DNA from: Fibrobacter succinogenes
Lineage (GTDB): Bacteria; Fibrobacterota; Fibrobacteria; Fibrobacterales; Fibrobacteraceae
Assembly (NCBI GenBank): GCA_902800345.1
Contig: CADCDO010000010.1
Coordinates: forward strand, 1-64,000
Length of the DNA stretch: 64,000 nt
Reading direction: 5' to 3'
The notes under the pieces were generated by a model that was not told where the DNA came from, made no database searches, and worked only from the letters and a program-made list of their open reading frames with translations. The position numbers and the translations under genes are program-made. Each line of letters starts with the position of its first letter. Positions within the stretch are counted from its first letter, which is position 1. Positions 53,434 through 62,763 of the stretch are shown here, one piece after another.

Positions 53434-54114
53434 ATGGAAAAGGCAGCACCGAAACACAATTACCAAGTGGATTTGGAACGGATTATCCGGCGGCTTGAGC
53501 GCACGGGCGAAGTGCCGACGCTCTTGCTGCATGCGTGTTGCGCGCCGTGCAGCAGCTACACCATCGAATACCTTTCGCAATACTTCAAGATTACGCTTTT
53601 CTATTACAACCCGAACATCGCCCCCGCCGAGGAATACCAGCACCGTGTAAGCGAAATCAAGCGGTTCGTTGCAGAATTTGAGACAAAGCATCCAGTTACG
53701 TTAATAGAGGGCGATTACGACCCGAAAAAATTTTACGATGTCGCCCGAGGACTCGAAAAAGAACCCGAAGGTGGCAAGCGTTGCCGCAAATGTTTCGAAC
53801 TCCGCCTTTCGGAATCCGCACGGCTCGCCAAGGAACTGAACTGCGACTATTTTACGACGACGCTCACCATCAGCCCGATGAAGGATGCGCAAGTGCTCAA
53901 CGAGGTCGTCCAGGAACAGTGCGATATTTACGGCATCAGGCGGCTCCCGAGTGATTTCAAGAAGAAGGGCGGCTACAAGCGTTCGATCCAACTGTCGCAC
54001 GATTACAATCTCTACCGGCAGAATTTTTGCGGGTGCGTCTATTCCATGCGCGAAGCGGAGGAACGCGAAGCGAAGAAAACAGAAGGAAACGGAAACGCAA
54101 GTGAAACATTGTAG
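53434..54114 (+). CDS. queH: Epoxyqueuosine reductase QueH
   Basis: A protein of 226 residues that reduces epoxyqueuosine to queuosine in tRNA, the last step of queuosine synthesis. The family cysteines are visible: LLHACCAPCSSYTIEYL (about residues 33-49), KRCRKCFELRLSESA (about 112-126) and the C-terminal NFCGCVYS. These ligate the Fe-S and second metal site. QueH is the alternative to QueG. It stands alone here. Confidence 0.92.
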   Translation: MEKAAPKHNYQVDLERIIRRLERTGEVPTLLLHACCAPCSSYTIEYLSQYFKITLFYYNPNIAPAEEYQHRVSEIKRFVAEFETKHPVTLIEGDYDPKKFYDVARGLEKEPEGGKRCRKCFELRLSESARLAKELNCDYFTTTLTISPMKDAQVLNEVVQEQCDIYGIRRLPSDFKKKGGYKRSIQLSHDYNLYRQNFCGCVYSMREAEEREAKKTEGNGNASETL

Positions 54115-54185
54115 GCCGATTCCGTCCCCATTCGCAGATTATAAAGGGATGACATAAAGGGCTTTATTTTATATACTTTTATAAA

Positions 54186-55175
54186 ATGGTTAGGACTTGG
54201 ATTCACATATTCGCCGCTTTTTTATGCATCATCGCAGCAGCCTGCAGCGATGATGTTACCGAACCGCAAGACGATGGACCTTCCGGATCCATCGAGATCA
54301 TTAAGATTACCGAATCTTCGTCCAGCGAGAGCGTTTTCAATTCTTTTTTCCGTCCTTCAATAGTTCCAATTCACTTTTCGAACCAAATCGAAATCGCAAT
54401 ATCATCATCCAGCAGAACGAGATATTCCTCCAGCAAGAACAAAGTTTCATCGAGCAGTTCCATCCCCGCAATTTCATCAAGCATCAAATCCTCGAGTTCC
54501 GTGGCAACTTCCAGCTCGAATACGCCCAAGTCCAGCGCAGCACTCCACTTTTACGAGTGCGACAAATACGATTGCGTGACCACGGAGTTCTTGAATCCAG
54601 ATGTCTCTTACGGCGAATTTTTGGACGAACGTGACAACCAGGTCTATAGAACCATCGTCATTACCAACCACGTTTGGACTGCACAGAACATGAACTATAA
54701 TGCGGGCTCAAATTCAGAAGCAGCAAGCTGGTGCTACGACAACGACCCGGAAAACTGCAGAAAATACGGAAGACTCTACACATGGGATGCAGCACAAGAA
54801 GCATGCCCCAAAGGCTGGCACCTGCCCACACATGACGAGTGGATTGAACTTTTGGACGACCACGCATGCGATGAAGAACTTTTGGATGACGGGACCTGGG
54901 CTTTTGACTGTTCCGCGAACCAATTAAAATCAGCCGAATCTTGGAATGAGGACGTTGAAAACGCCCATGGTTTTTCTGCCACAGCCGCAGGAATAAATTT
55001 CAACGGAGCATTTATCTCAGCCGGTGAAATGGCGTTTTTTTGGTCCTTAACGGACACGCTCTCGTTGTACGCCTTTGCCACGATGTTGCAAGACAACGTA
55101 AAATATGCTCTCTTCGGAGCGACCGATAAAAACTATGGATTTTCCGTACGCTGCGTCAAAGGCGAAGCGGAGTAA
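54186..55175 (+). CDS. FISUMP-domain lipoprotein
   Basis: A protein of 329 residues with a lipoprotein signal (FAAFLCIIAAAC, Cys near residue 20) and a serine-rich linker with SSSS and SSSSSR repeats (about 40-118). The FISUMP domain follows (about 135-329: DNQVYRTIVITNHVWTAQNMNY, CRKYGRLYTWDAAQEACPKGWHLPTHDEW, KNYGFSVRCVK). It resembles the lipoprotein at 42587 but lacks a TIGR02147 partner. The role is unknown; such proteins are numerous and cell-surface associated in Fibrobacter. Confidence 0.88.
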   Translation: MVRTWIHIFAAFLCIIAAACSDDVTEPQDDGPSGSIEIIKITESSSSESVFNSFFRPSIVPIHFSNQIEIAISSSSRTRYSSSKNKVSSSSSIPAISSSIKSSSSVATSSSNTPKSSAALHFYECDKYDCVTTEFLNPDVSYGEFLDERDNQVYRTIVITNHVWTAQNMNYNAGSNSEAASWCYDNDPENCRKYGRLYTWDAAQEACPKGWHLPTHDEWIELLDDHACDEELLDDGTWAFDCSANQLKSAESWNEDVENAHGFSATAAGINFNGAFISAGEMAFFWSLTDTLSLYAFATMLQDNVKYALFGATDKNYGFSVRCVKGEAE

Positions 55176-55254
55176 AGACAAAACCCGTTCTGTAAATATT
55201 CCCGTTTTTCTATCTTTGACCTAGAACCTTACGCCGCATCCAAAAGTTTCCATT

Positions 55255-57615
55255 ATGTACGATCCTCGATTTTTACCGATTTGCAAAGAAGACCTGGACG
55301 AACTAGGCTGGGATTACGTTGATGTGATCATCATCAGCGCCGATGCATATGTCGATCACCCTTGCTTTGGGCACGCGGTTGTCGGGCGACTTTTGGAACA
55401 TGAGGGTTTGCGTGTGGCGATCTTGCCGCAACCGAACTGGCGCGACGACTTGCGCGATTTCAAGAAGCTCGGGAAACCGCGACTTTTCTTTGCGATTTCG
55501 AGCGGCATGGATTCCATGGTGAACCACTACACCGCCGCGAAACGCCTCCGCAGCGACGACGCCTTTACGCCGGGGAACAAGGCCGGATTCCGCCCCGATT
55601 ACGCGACTTACACTTACGCAAAAATTTTAAAGAAGCTCTACCCCGACGTGCCGCTGCTCATTGGCGGTCTCGAATCGAGTTTGCGCCGCGTGACACATTA
55701 CGATTACTGGAGCGACAGACTCAAGCCGAGCATTCTATTCGATACGCAGGCAGACATTCTCGTCTATGGCATGGGCGAAAAGCCGCTGAAAGAAATCGTG
55801 CGTTTGCTCAAAAAAGGCGTTCCGTTTTCAAGCCTGAATTCCGTTCCGCAAACCGCCTACTTGGCGCCCAAGGGGAACATTCCGAAAAACAGCAAGTGGG
55901 AAGACCTGCGATTGTACAGCTACGAGGAATGCCTAGAAAGCAAGCGGAATCAAATCGAGAACTGCCGCCGAGTGGATATCGAATGCAACAAGTGGTTCCA
56001 GCGCCGCATTCTGCAGGATGTCGCCGAGCAGACCGTGGTGATCAACCCTGCGTACCCGCCGATGGAATATGGCGAACTGGACGAAAGTTTTGAATACCCG
56101 TACGCCCGCGAACCGCACCCGCGTTACAAGAAGCGCGGAAACGTGCCTGCGTTCGACATGATCAAGTTCAGCATCAACACGCACCGTGGATGTTTCGGCG
56201 GTTGCAGTTTCTGCGCCATCAACGCACACCAGGGCAAATTCATCGCAAGCCGTAGCCGCGAAAGCATTATGCGCGAAGTCGAAATCGTCACCAACATGGA
56301 AGGCTTTGCCGGCACGATTACAGACCTTGGCGGCCCCAGCGCGAACATGTACAACATGCGTGGCCGCGATCCGAGCCGTTGCCAAAAGTGCGCCCGTGCA
56401 AGCTGCCTTACGCCCAAGATTTGCGACAACATGGACACGCACCATAAAGAAATTTTGGAGCTGTACCGCGAAGTGCGCAACCACCCGAAAGTCAAACACT
56501 TGTTCATCGGAAGTGGTGTTCGTTACGACATGCTCTTGCAGGAGACGGATGACGAAGATCTCCGCAAGGACCACGAAGAATACGCCCGCGAGCTCATCGA
56601 CTACCACGTAAGCGGTCGCTTGAAAGTGGCACCCGAGCACACCAGCGATGCGGTCTTGAAATTGATGCGCAAGCCGAGCTTTACGTTGTTCCACAAATTC
56701 AAGGAATTCTTTGACGACGAATGTAAGCGCATCGGCAAAAAGCAGCAACTGATTCCGTACTTTATCAGTAGCCATCCGGGATGCACCGAAGCCGACATGG
56801 CTGAACTTGCACTCGAAACAAAGCAATTGGGTTTCCAGTTGGAACAAGTGCAAGACTTTACGCCAACGCCGATGACTATTGCGACCGAAATGTTCTACGC
56901 CGAAATGACGCCGGACGGAAAGCCGCTCTTTGTCGCCAAAACGCCCGAAGAAAAAGCAAACCAGAAGCAGTTCTTCTTCTGGTACATTCCCGCGAACCGT
57001 CCGCACTTGCGCGAAGTTCTGGAACGACTCAAGATGGGGAAAGTCAGCCGCTTGCTACTGAGCCGCACTGCCATGGCGGAGGGCAAGGAATATTTCCCGA
57101 GCAAGGAACGCGAAGAAAACGAAGACTTCCGCAACCGCGAAATGCAAAAGCGCGAAGAACGCACGAATGCGTTACGCCCGAAAAAAGAGAAAGTCAAAAA
57201 TCGCTGGCGAGACGAAGGGTACGAGCCGCGTGACAATCGCTTTAGAGAAAGTCGTGGGGAATCGCGCGAATTCCAGTTCCGCGAAGAACGCTTTAGTGAA
57301 AGTCGCGGGAACCGCTTTGGCGAGAATCGTGAACGCTTTAGCGAGAGTCGCCGATTTGGTGAACGTAATGGAGAAGGTCGCGAGAATTGGCGAAACGAGA
57401 ATCGCTTTGAACGCGAAGGGGAACGCCAAGAACGTCGCGGATTCCATCGAGATGAACGTCGCGACTTTGATCGTCGCGGGAATCAGCAGAATGCGCCGTT
57501 CCGCGAACACCGCAATGTCGAAGACAAGAACCGTTTCAACAGCGGCGAGATAAATCTCGCCAGCCGCCGCTCACACGGAAAAGGCTTCAAGAAACCGACG
57601 TTTAAAAATAAGTAA
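55255..57615 (+). CDS. YgiQ-family radical SAM protein with Arg/Glu-rich C-terminal tail
   Basis: A protein of 786 residues. The N-terminal domain (about 1-300: ISADAYVDHPCFGHAVVGRLLE, IGGLESSLRRVTHYDYWSD) and the radical SAM domain with the cluster motif CFGGCSFC (about residues 315-322), then C.KC.RASCLTP and VSGRLKVAPEHTS, are those of YgiQ (UPF0313). The last 150 or so residues are unusual: a low-complexity tail built from NRF.E.R, FSESRGNRF, RERRGF-like units rich in Arg, Glu, Phe and Asn, ending in basic residues. This resembles RNA-binding RGG-like or DEAD-box tails. The enzyme reaction of YgiQ is not known. Confidence 0.9.
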   Translation: MYDPRFLPICKEDLDELGWDYVDVIIISADAYVDHPCFGHAVVGRLLEHEGLRVAILPQPNWRDDLRDFKKLGKPRLFFAISSGMDSMVNHYTAAKRLRSDDAFTPGNKAGFRPDYATYTYAKILKKLYPDVPLLIGGLESSLRRVTHYDYWSDRLKPSILFDTQADILVYGMGEKPLKEIVRLLKKGVPFSSLNSVPQTAYLAPKGNIPKNSKWEDLRLYSYEECLESKRNQIENCRRVDIECNKWFQRRILQDVAEQTVVINPAYPPMEYGELDESFEYPYAREPHPRYKKRGNVPAFDMIKFSINTHRGCFGGCSFCAINAHQGKFIASRSRESIMREVEIVTNMEGFAGTITDLGGPSANMYNMRGRDPSRCQKCARASCLTPKICDNMDTHHKEILELYREVRNHPKVKHLFIGSGVRYDMLLQETDDEDLRKDHEEYARELIDYHVSGRLKVAPEHTSDAVLKLMRKPSFTLFHKFKEFFDDECKRIGKKQQLIPYFISSHPGCTEADMAELALETKQLGFQLEQVQDFTPTPMTIATEMFYAEMTPDGKPLFVAKTPEEKANQKQFFFWYIPANRPHLREVLERLKMGKVSRLLLSRTAMAEGKEYFPSKEREENEDFRNREMQKREERTNALRPKKEKVKNRWRDEGYEPRDNRFRESRGESREFQFREERFSESRGNRFGENRERFSESRRFGERNGEGRENWRNENRFEREGERQERRGFHRDERRDFDRRGNQQNAPFREHRNVEDKNRFNSGEINLASRRSHGKGFKKPTFKNK

Positions 57616-57618
57616 ACA

Positions 57619-57639
57619 GTGGTTAGTGGCTAGTGGTTA
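57619..57639 (+). repeat. Three 7-bp direct repeats (GTGGYTA)
   Basis: GTGGTTA-GTGGCTA-GTGGTTA run without gaps just after the YgiQ-type gene. They are non-coding and may be a slippage-prone tract. Confidence 0.7.
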
Positions 57640-57667
57640 GGAAATCCATTAGCGAAAGAGCGTCATC

Positions 57668-57740
57668 CTGAGGAGTGGAACGACGAAGGATCCAGTGCCA
57701 TTTCTTCATTCGTCATCCTCGCGAAGGCGAGGATCTTGAG
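57668..57740. repeat. Dispersed intergenic repeat (REP-like), with a hairpin
   Basis: GTCATCCTGAGGAGTG...GAAGGATCCAGTG is followed by GTCATCCTCGC, and ATCCTCGC-GAAG-GCGAGGAT forms a perfect 8-bp hairpin. It is related to the elements at 3316 and 60399. With the 7-bp repeats before it, it fills the 261-bp gap before the AT-rich gene; I see no gene there. Confidence 0.6.
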
Positions 57741-57876
57741 CATTAGCGATAGAAAAAATCCTTACGAAAAGCAACATGTTCAATTACAGGGGGAAAAAAT
57801 ATTATAAAGGAATCTCATCCAAGTTAAAATCGAACATTTGGGCAAAGGAAACAAGAGATTCCATCAAAGCGTTTAT

Positions 57877-59346
57877 CTACAATTCGTTCGAATTAATAAT
57901 TCGTTTAATTTCATCTAGATATTTCTTTATAAAGGTTCTTTTTCCTTTTGCATTCGGATATGCATAAGCTATAAAATCTTTAAAAGAATAATTTGGATAT
58001 TTCGATATTTTTAATTTTAAAACATCAAAAAAATTTTGAGGAATCTGTTGAATATCTAGAAGCATTTCAAGCTCGTATAAGTTCATAATCATCACATCAG
58101 ACAAATCAACATCATCCTTTAAAAGATCTTTACAATAGCTATTCGCCAGATGTAAAGGATTACTAAGAACAATTATTTTGAATATTTCTTTACATCCACA
58201 AAATCGTTTTAGTTCATCGTGATTTTCATTCAAAGCCCTTTCTGTTTTAGCGAGTTCAGCAACGGCACCTCCAATATTTCTTTTTAAATCAAGCTTTACT
58301 TTATTTTCATCCCCTTTATACAAAGCTTCGGCATAAAGACTAGCTTGTTTAACTTCTATAAGAACCAACGACTCATTCCGACGAATCAGCACATCTGTTG
58401 TTTTTTGAGATCTACGTTTTGTTCCATACTCAATATCACCTGATCGAACAAAAGACTCATCAAGATAAAATTCGAATATTTTTTTTACATATTCTTCTAA
58501 AACTTTACCAAATTGACATCTAAATTTATTAACTTTTTTTTCTTTATCTTTATCAGCTAAATCATAAAACAAACCTGTAGTAACCCTTGAAATCAAGTTT
58601 TTTGCCGAAGGAATAAAATAAACCTTTTTATTTCGTCCCAATGGATCAACACCTGAATCTAAAATTGGTTTTGAAATATACGTTGGTGGACATGACACAT
58701 TTGAAATCCATTGATTTCTTGAACAAGAAAAAAAATTTAGGTAATTTTCGCACCATTTTTCACTCACTTTTAAGCCCAACTTTTTCTCAAATTCCTTGTA
58801 ATCTTTACACTCAAAAGTATATCCAGATTTTATAATGGACCAACTAAAACCGAGAATCAAAACATACGGAACATTAACCATATCCTCAATTTCATGCAAT
58901 GGTGATACTCCATAAATTTCAAGCCATAATTCAAAAAAAATACACCAAGTTCTTGCAATTTGATTTTCGCAATTTTCACAAAGTTGCTGATTAACGGCAA
59001 CAATCAAATTAAATTCCTTATCATTTTCATCATTTGCAATAAGCAAAATTTTTTCCAAGTCTTCTCTTGATGGCTCGCAATCTTTTTTCAAAACACTATT
59101 ATTTGCATATTTAATAGCTAAACACAAAGCTTTGCATAAAGTATCATTGCTGTAAGGGGTATTACCGAATAAAGATACGTTATTTTGTAAAAGATTTTTT
59201 GACAAAAAACATATACTTTTTGCAACATACAGAAAAGAAAACTGTGAAAAAAATTTCTTTTTTTGATTATTTGTTAATTCACATGGTGGAGTATATATCA
59301 CATCAACTCCACTATAATCGCCATATTTTAAATGTTCCAAAGACAC
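57877..59346 (-). CDS. AT-rich orphan protein with PD-(D/E)XK-like nuclease core
   Basis: A protein of 489 residues. Its base composition (about one third GC) is far below its neighbours, which suggests recent transfer. The C-terminal half contains TTDVLIRRNESLVLIEVKQASLY (about residues 315-337), with D, then ExK after a hydrophobic strand, as in the PD-(D/E)XK nuclease/restriction endonuclease-like fold; the preceding helix EEYVKKIFEFYLDESF fits. The N-terminal ~250 residues are of unknown type. The start is GTG (GGGGG upstream). No methyltransferase or other defence gene lies beside it. I infer a nuclease or defence-related orphan; function is unproven. Confidence 0.6.
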   Translation of the reverse strand: MSLEHLKYGDYSGVDVIYTPPCELTNNQKKKFFSQFSFLYVAKSICFLSKNLLQNNVSLFGNTPYSNDTLCKALCLAIKYANNSVLKKDCEPSREDLEKILLIANDENDKEFNLIVAVNQQLCENCENQIARTWCIFFELWLEIYGVSPLHEIEDMVNVPYVLILGFSWSIIKSGYTFECKDYKEFEKKLGLKVSEKWCENYLNFFSCSRNQWISNVSCPPTYISKPILDSGVDPLGRNKKVYFIPSAKNLISRVTTGLFYDLADKDKEKKVNKFRCQFGKVLEEYVKKIFEFYLDESFVRSGDIEYGTKRRSQKTTDVLIRRNESLVLIEVKQASLYAEALYKGDENKVKLDLKRNIGGAVAELAKTERALNENHDELKRFCGCKEIFKIIVLSNPLHLANSYCKDLLKDDVDLSDVMIMNLYELEMLLDIQQIPQNFFDVLKLKISKYPNYSFKDFIAYAYPNAKGKRTFIKKYLDEIKRIINSNEL

Positions 59347-59486
59347 CTCTGTAACGCCCCCTATTTATCTAAATAGTCTTTTATCTATTTTTATAAAATA
59401 ATAATATAACACATCAAAAAAAAATCCGTCCTCCAAGAAAAGAACAGATAATATAGAAAATCATGATATAGTATGCGATTTTCAAA

Positions 59487-60329
59487 TTACGAGTGTGCAA
59501 GCACACTCCACCACTCGCCTTTTTCGCGTTCGACGGAAACTTTGAAGCCGGCTTCTTCGAACCATTTGAGAATGTAATCCTTTTCCGTGACAAGCTGTCC
59601 GCTGATGATGAGTTCGCCACCTTCGGCGAGCAAGTCTTCGATGTCGTCACGGAGCGGCCAAAGTTCGCTGCGAATCATATTGCAAAGAATCACGTCGAAC
59701 TTCGTTCCGTCCTTGAACGCATCCAGAAATCCGAGCACGCAGTCACTTTCGCCAAAGCCATTGCGTTCAAAGTTTTCCGCAATGCAAGGAATCGTGAGCG
59801 GGTCAATTTCCGTACCCACAGCAAGGCTTGCGCCTTTACGACGCGCAAACATCGCGAGGATGCCCGTTCCCGTTCCGATGTCGAGAACAGTCTTGCCATT
59901 AAAATCAATATTTTCCATGAGCGCAGCACAGCTACTCGTCGTCTCGTGCTCGCCCGTTCCAAATGCAGTCTTTGCCTCAAGTTCCAAGACAACTGCTTCC
60001 GGATCTTCCGGCGTGAACTCCACCCAAGGCGGACGCACCCAAAGGTGCTCGCTCACAGCCACCGGCTGCGCACGGTCTCGCCACCACTTGTCCCAATCCT
60101 TGGCAGGCTCTTCCGTCACCGTGAAGTTGTACTGCGGAAACTCCGCCACAATGCGGTCGCGTTCCGCCTTATCGCCCGTATAAAAACAGAACTCCGTGCG
60201 ACCAGCCGTCACCGGGTCCAGTTCTTCGAGCGTTGCAACACCCGCCTCGAAAAGCAGGTAGCTTGCAATTTCATATTCTTCATCGGGGCAATTGCCCTCA
60301 GCCTTGTACCAAGTTTCAATTTTCTGCAT
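59487..60329 (-). CDS. prmA: Ribosomal protein L11 methyltransferase PrmA
   Basis: A protein of 280 residues that methylates ribosomal protein L11. It has the PrmA N-terminal domain (about 1-95; DWDKWWRD), the linker FGTGEHETT and the SAM loop VLDIGTGTGILAMFA, then GTEIDPL, NMIRSELWPL and the end GEWWSVLAHS. Its start faces the fic gene region divergently. The usual catalytic segment NILA is here CNMIRSEL. Confidence 0.9.
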   Translation of the reverse strand: MQKIETWYKAEGNCPDEEYEIASYLLFEAGVATLEELDPVTAGRTEFCFYTGDKAERDRIVAEFPQYNFTVTEEPAKDWDKWWRDRAQPVAVSEHLWVRPPWVEFTPEDPEAVVLELEAKTAFGTGEHETTSSCAALMENIDFNGKTVLDIGTGTGILAMFARRKGASLAVGTEIDPLTIPCIAENFERNGFGESDCVLGFLDAFKDGTKFDVILCNMIRSELWPLRDDIEDLLAEGGELIISGQLVTEKDYILKWFEEAGFKVSVEREKGEWWSVLAHS

Positions 60330-60398
60330 AGTTTAAATTTATGAAAATTAAAGGCTCGTCAAATACAGCTCTTGAAAAAGTGATATATTTTACCACAA

Positions 60399-60473
60399 GT
60401 CATCCTGAGCAACGCGAAGGATCCAGTAAATTTTTAAAAGCAACTGGATTCTTCGGCTTTCGCTTCAGAATGA
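60399..60473. repeat. Dispersed intergenic repeat (REP-like) upstream of fic
   Basis: AAGTCATCCTGAGCAACGCGA and GGATCCAGTAAA, then AACTGGATTCTTCGGC and TTCAGAATGACGA, give the same imperfect inverted repeat as at 3316. It lies in the 5' part of the open frame of the Fic gene, which helps exclude the longest reading of that gene. Confidence 0.6.
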
Positions 60474-60493
60474 CGAACATGCCGAAAACCAAC

Positions 60494-61543
60494 ATGCTTT
60501 ACATCCACCAATTCCCAGACTGGACGCGGTTCCGCTTCGATTCTCCCAAGGTGCTCAACGCGCTTGGGCAGACACGCCTTGAAGAAGGCAAACTCATCGG
60601 AATCATGCAAATCTGCGGGCTCAAGGACATCGAAGCAAAACTCCTCGCCGAAGATATCGTCGCGAATTACGCGATTGACGGCTACACGCTAGACTCCGCG
60701 CACACGCTTGCCGAAGTGGAACTCAAAAGCAAGGGCTCACAAAACTTTATCAAAAACTACCTCGGCGCCATCCAGAACGCCTCGCAGCCCCTCACCGAAG
60801 AACGCCTTTTCAACTGGCATTCCGCGATGGGTCAGAACAAAGTCAAACACTTCCGCGACACGCCCAGCGAAGTACAGAAAATCATTGATGCGACCGTCCC
60901 CGATTCCGCCACGACACTGCGCTTTACTGGCCCTAACCCGGAACGCTTGCAAGGCGAAATGGAAAACTTTTTATCGTGGTTCGAGAGCGCAAATATAGAC
61001 GGGGTGATTAAAGCCGCAATTGCCCATTTCTGGTTCATCACGATTCGCCCCTTCACCGATGCAAACGGCCGACTCGCGCGCGCCATCACAGCCATGCAAC
61101 TCGCCCGCGCCGAAAGCACAACGCATTGCCAGTACGCACTAAACAAACAAATTAACAACAACAAAGCTGACTACTTCAAGATTCTCGCACGCACGCAAGC
61201 CGCAAGCGGCGACCTCACCGAATGGATTCTGTGGTTCCTGCAAATGCTGCGAAACGCAATCAAGGATAGCGAACAACTTTTCGCCGCAGAAATCAGCCGC
61301 ATCCAGTTCCGCAACGCCCACGCAAACGATACATTCAGCGCCCGCGAACAGCAGCTCCTCGACGAAATCATGGCGGGCCGCCTCGCACAACCCTTCACCG
61401 CAAAAGAAGCCGCAGCCCTCTTCAACGCAAGCCACGACACCGCCCTCCGCGAAATCCAGAGCCTCATGGACAAAGGAATTTTGCAAACGAACAACAAAGG
61501 CGGCAGAAGCATGCGATACCGCCTTGTCAATAGTCATTCTTGA
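60494..61543 (+). CDS. Fic-family protein with DUF4172 N-terminus; catalytic His replaced by Arg
   Basis: A protein of about 349 residues. N-terminal MLYIHQFPDWTRFRFD...RLEEGKLIGIM matches the DUF4172 domain that precedes Fic domains. The Fic core is FWFITIRPFTDANGRLARAI: the usual HPF.(D/E)(G/A)NGR appears as RPFTDANGR, so the catalytic histidine is Arg (codon CGC, one base from CAC). The C-terminal part is a winged helix (FTAKEAAALFNASHDTALREIQSLMDKGIL). The REP element at 60399 makes the long upstream frame unlikely; ATG 60494 fits the family start, with ATG 60479 as an alternative. I infer that AMP-transfer is weak or lost, leaving a possible regulatory role. Confidence 0.85.
   Translation: MLYIHQFPDWTRFRFDSPKVLNALGQTRLEEGKLIGIMQICGLKDIEAKLLAEDIVANYAIDGYTLDSAHTLAEVELKSKGSQNFIKNYLGAIQNASQPLTEERLFNWHSAMGQNKVKHFRDTPSEVQKIIDATVPDSATTLRFTGPNPERLQGEMENFLSWFESANIDGVIKAAIAHFWFITIRPFTDANGRLARAITAMQLARAESTTHCQYALNKQINNNKADYFKILARTQAASGDLTEWILWFLQMLRNAIKDSEQLFAAEISRIQFRNAHANDTFSAREQQLLDEIMAGRLAQPFTAKEAAALFNASHDTALREIQSLMDKGILQTNNKGGRSMRYRLVNSHS
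61508..61538 (+). repeat. 31-bp direct repeat, copy 1 (inside 3' end of first fic gene)
   Basis: The stretch starting AGCATGCGATACCGCC and ending AATAGTCATT is identical to 62821-62851. It encodes the last residues of the fic protein (SMRYRLVNSH). The two copies frame the second fic gene. Confidence 0.85.
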
Positions 61544-62691
61544 TAAACCGCAATTCCCTTAGCCGTCAACAAATATTTTTGTCGAGGGTGCCGAGGCGCA
61601 TTGAGGTATAACATTTTGACAAAGCCTTCTTTGATTGCCGGAGAAAGGTAAAGGTTCAAGAAGTTTTCTCGATGTTTTAACTCAATTGCCGCCATCATTT
61701 CTTTAACAGACAGACTTTGTTCGCCAATAATTCCTATAAGCTTCATGATATTTGGGTTATCAGAATGGAGCTTATTATGCATTTGCGTTTTACTTGGCAG
61801 AAGCTTGTCCGGTACTTGTCCGGTACTTGTCCGGTCAGTAAGATTCGGCTGAGCCCTCCATTCTTCAGAGGGCTGGATATGCAAATAGCGGTTTCGCAAA
61901 TCCCATTGTTCGCCCAATAACAAATTACGGAAAAAGCGTTCAAGATAAACAGGACTATAATCAACGCTCTCTACTGCATTCCGATAGTTGGCACGAACCA
62001 ACGCATTACGAAAATACCAAGAATGCCTTGCAAACATGTCGTTATTGACCTTAAAGCCCAAAGACCGCAAATACAGAATAGCAAAAACCGCCGTTGTGCG
62101 AGTATTCCCTTCACAGAAAGCATGTATTTGCCATCAACCCGATACAAACTTCGTCACATGAGCAATGAGACTATCAGAAGAAATACCCTTGTAGCTAAAA
62201 TTCTTTTCTTGCTCAATATCAAAATCTAAAGCACGATTCAAATCTTCCCAGTTCAAATAGCGAACAGTATCACCCTTCAAAACCCATTCTTTTTTTGTGA
62301 TATTGTAAGTGCAGACTTTCCCTGCATGTTTAAAAACCCCTTCAAAGATTCTCCTATGCAAGGCAACTAATCCCTGTGCGCTGAAATCCAAAGTATCGGC
62401 AGAAAGGATTTTGGTTATATTCGCGGCAACCTTGTCGGCTTCTTGTTTTTGTTCATCATCTGGTTCCCGAAACGACTTTGACTGATAATACGACCGAATA
62501 AGCTTACGGGCTTCATCGATATCGATTTCACCTTCGATATGCTTTCGGGCCGTTTCTTTCAAGTAATCGGACGTCTCTAAGCCATCAACAGCCTGCAAGC
62601 CAATGGCAGTTCGCCAAATAGAAGCCTTCTCTTTTTTATCGGGCTCCCCTTGCTTGATGTATTCATCAAAATCTGCAAAATCTTTCTTCAT
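61534..62691 (-). pseudogene. Second fic gene interrupted by an in-frame TGA before the Fic motif
   Basis: Both parts lie in one frame. The N-terminal part (62691-62137) contains IWRTAIGLQAVDGLE, a helix EGEIDIDEARKLIRSYY resembling the VbhA-type antitoxin module, and Fic helices (LVALHRRIFEGVFKHAG, VRYLNWEDL). It ends ...KFVSG at TGA (62136-62134). Without any shift, the next codons give WQIHAFCEGNTRTTAVFAILYLRSLGF, an intact Fic motif (HAFCEGNTR), and the C-terminal winged-helix region to 61534. A single substitution therefore separates it from a 385-residue protein. It may be a nonsense pseudogene. The 3' end overlaps the convergent fic gene by ten bases and lies in a direct repeat. Confidence 0.85.
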
Positions 62692-62763
62692 ACAACCTTT
62701 TTGACGACCATGGTCTTTAATCGGTTCATCATAAGTAATATAGATTAATTATGACCAACGAGG

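Noticed and set aside
57616-57876. Short CRISPR-like array
   Set aside because: Only three contiguous 7-bp repeats and one hairpin, with no spacers.
62134-62136. Selenocysteine at the TGA of the second fic gene
   Set aside because: No reason for selenocysteine in Fic proteins and no obvious SECIS hairpin seen; a nonsense change is simpler.
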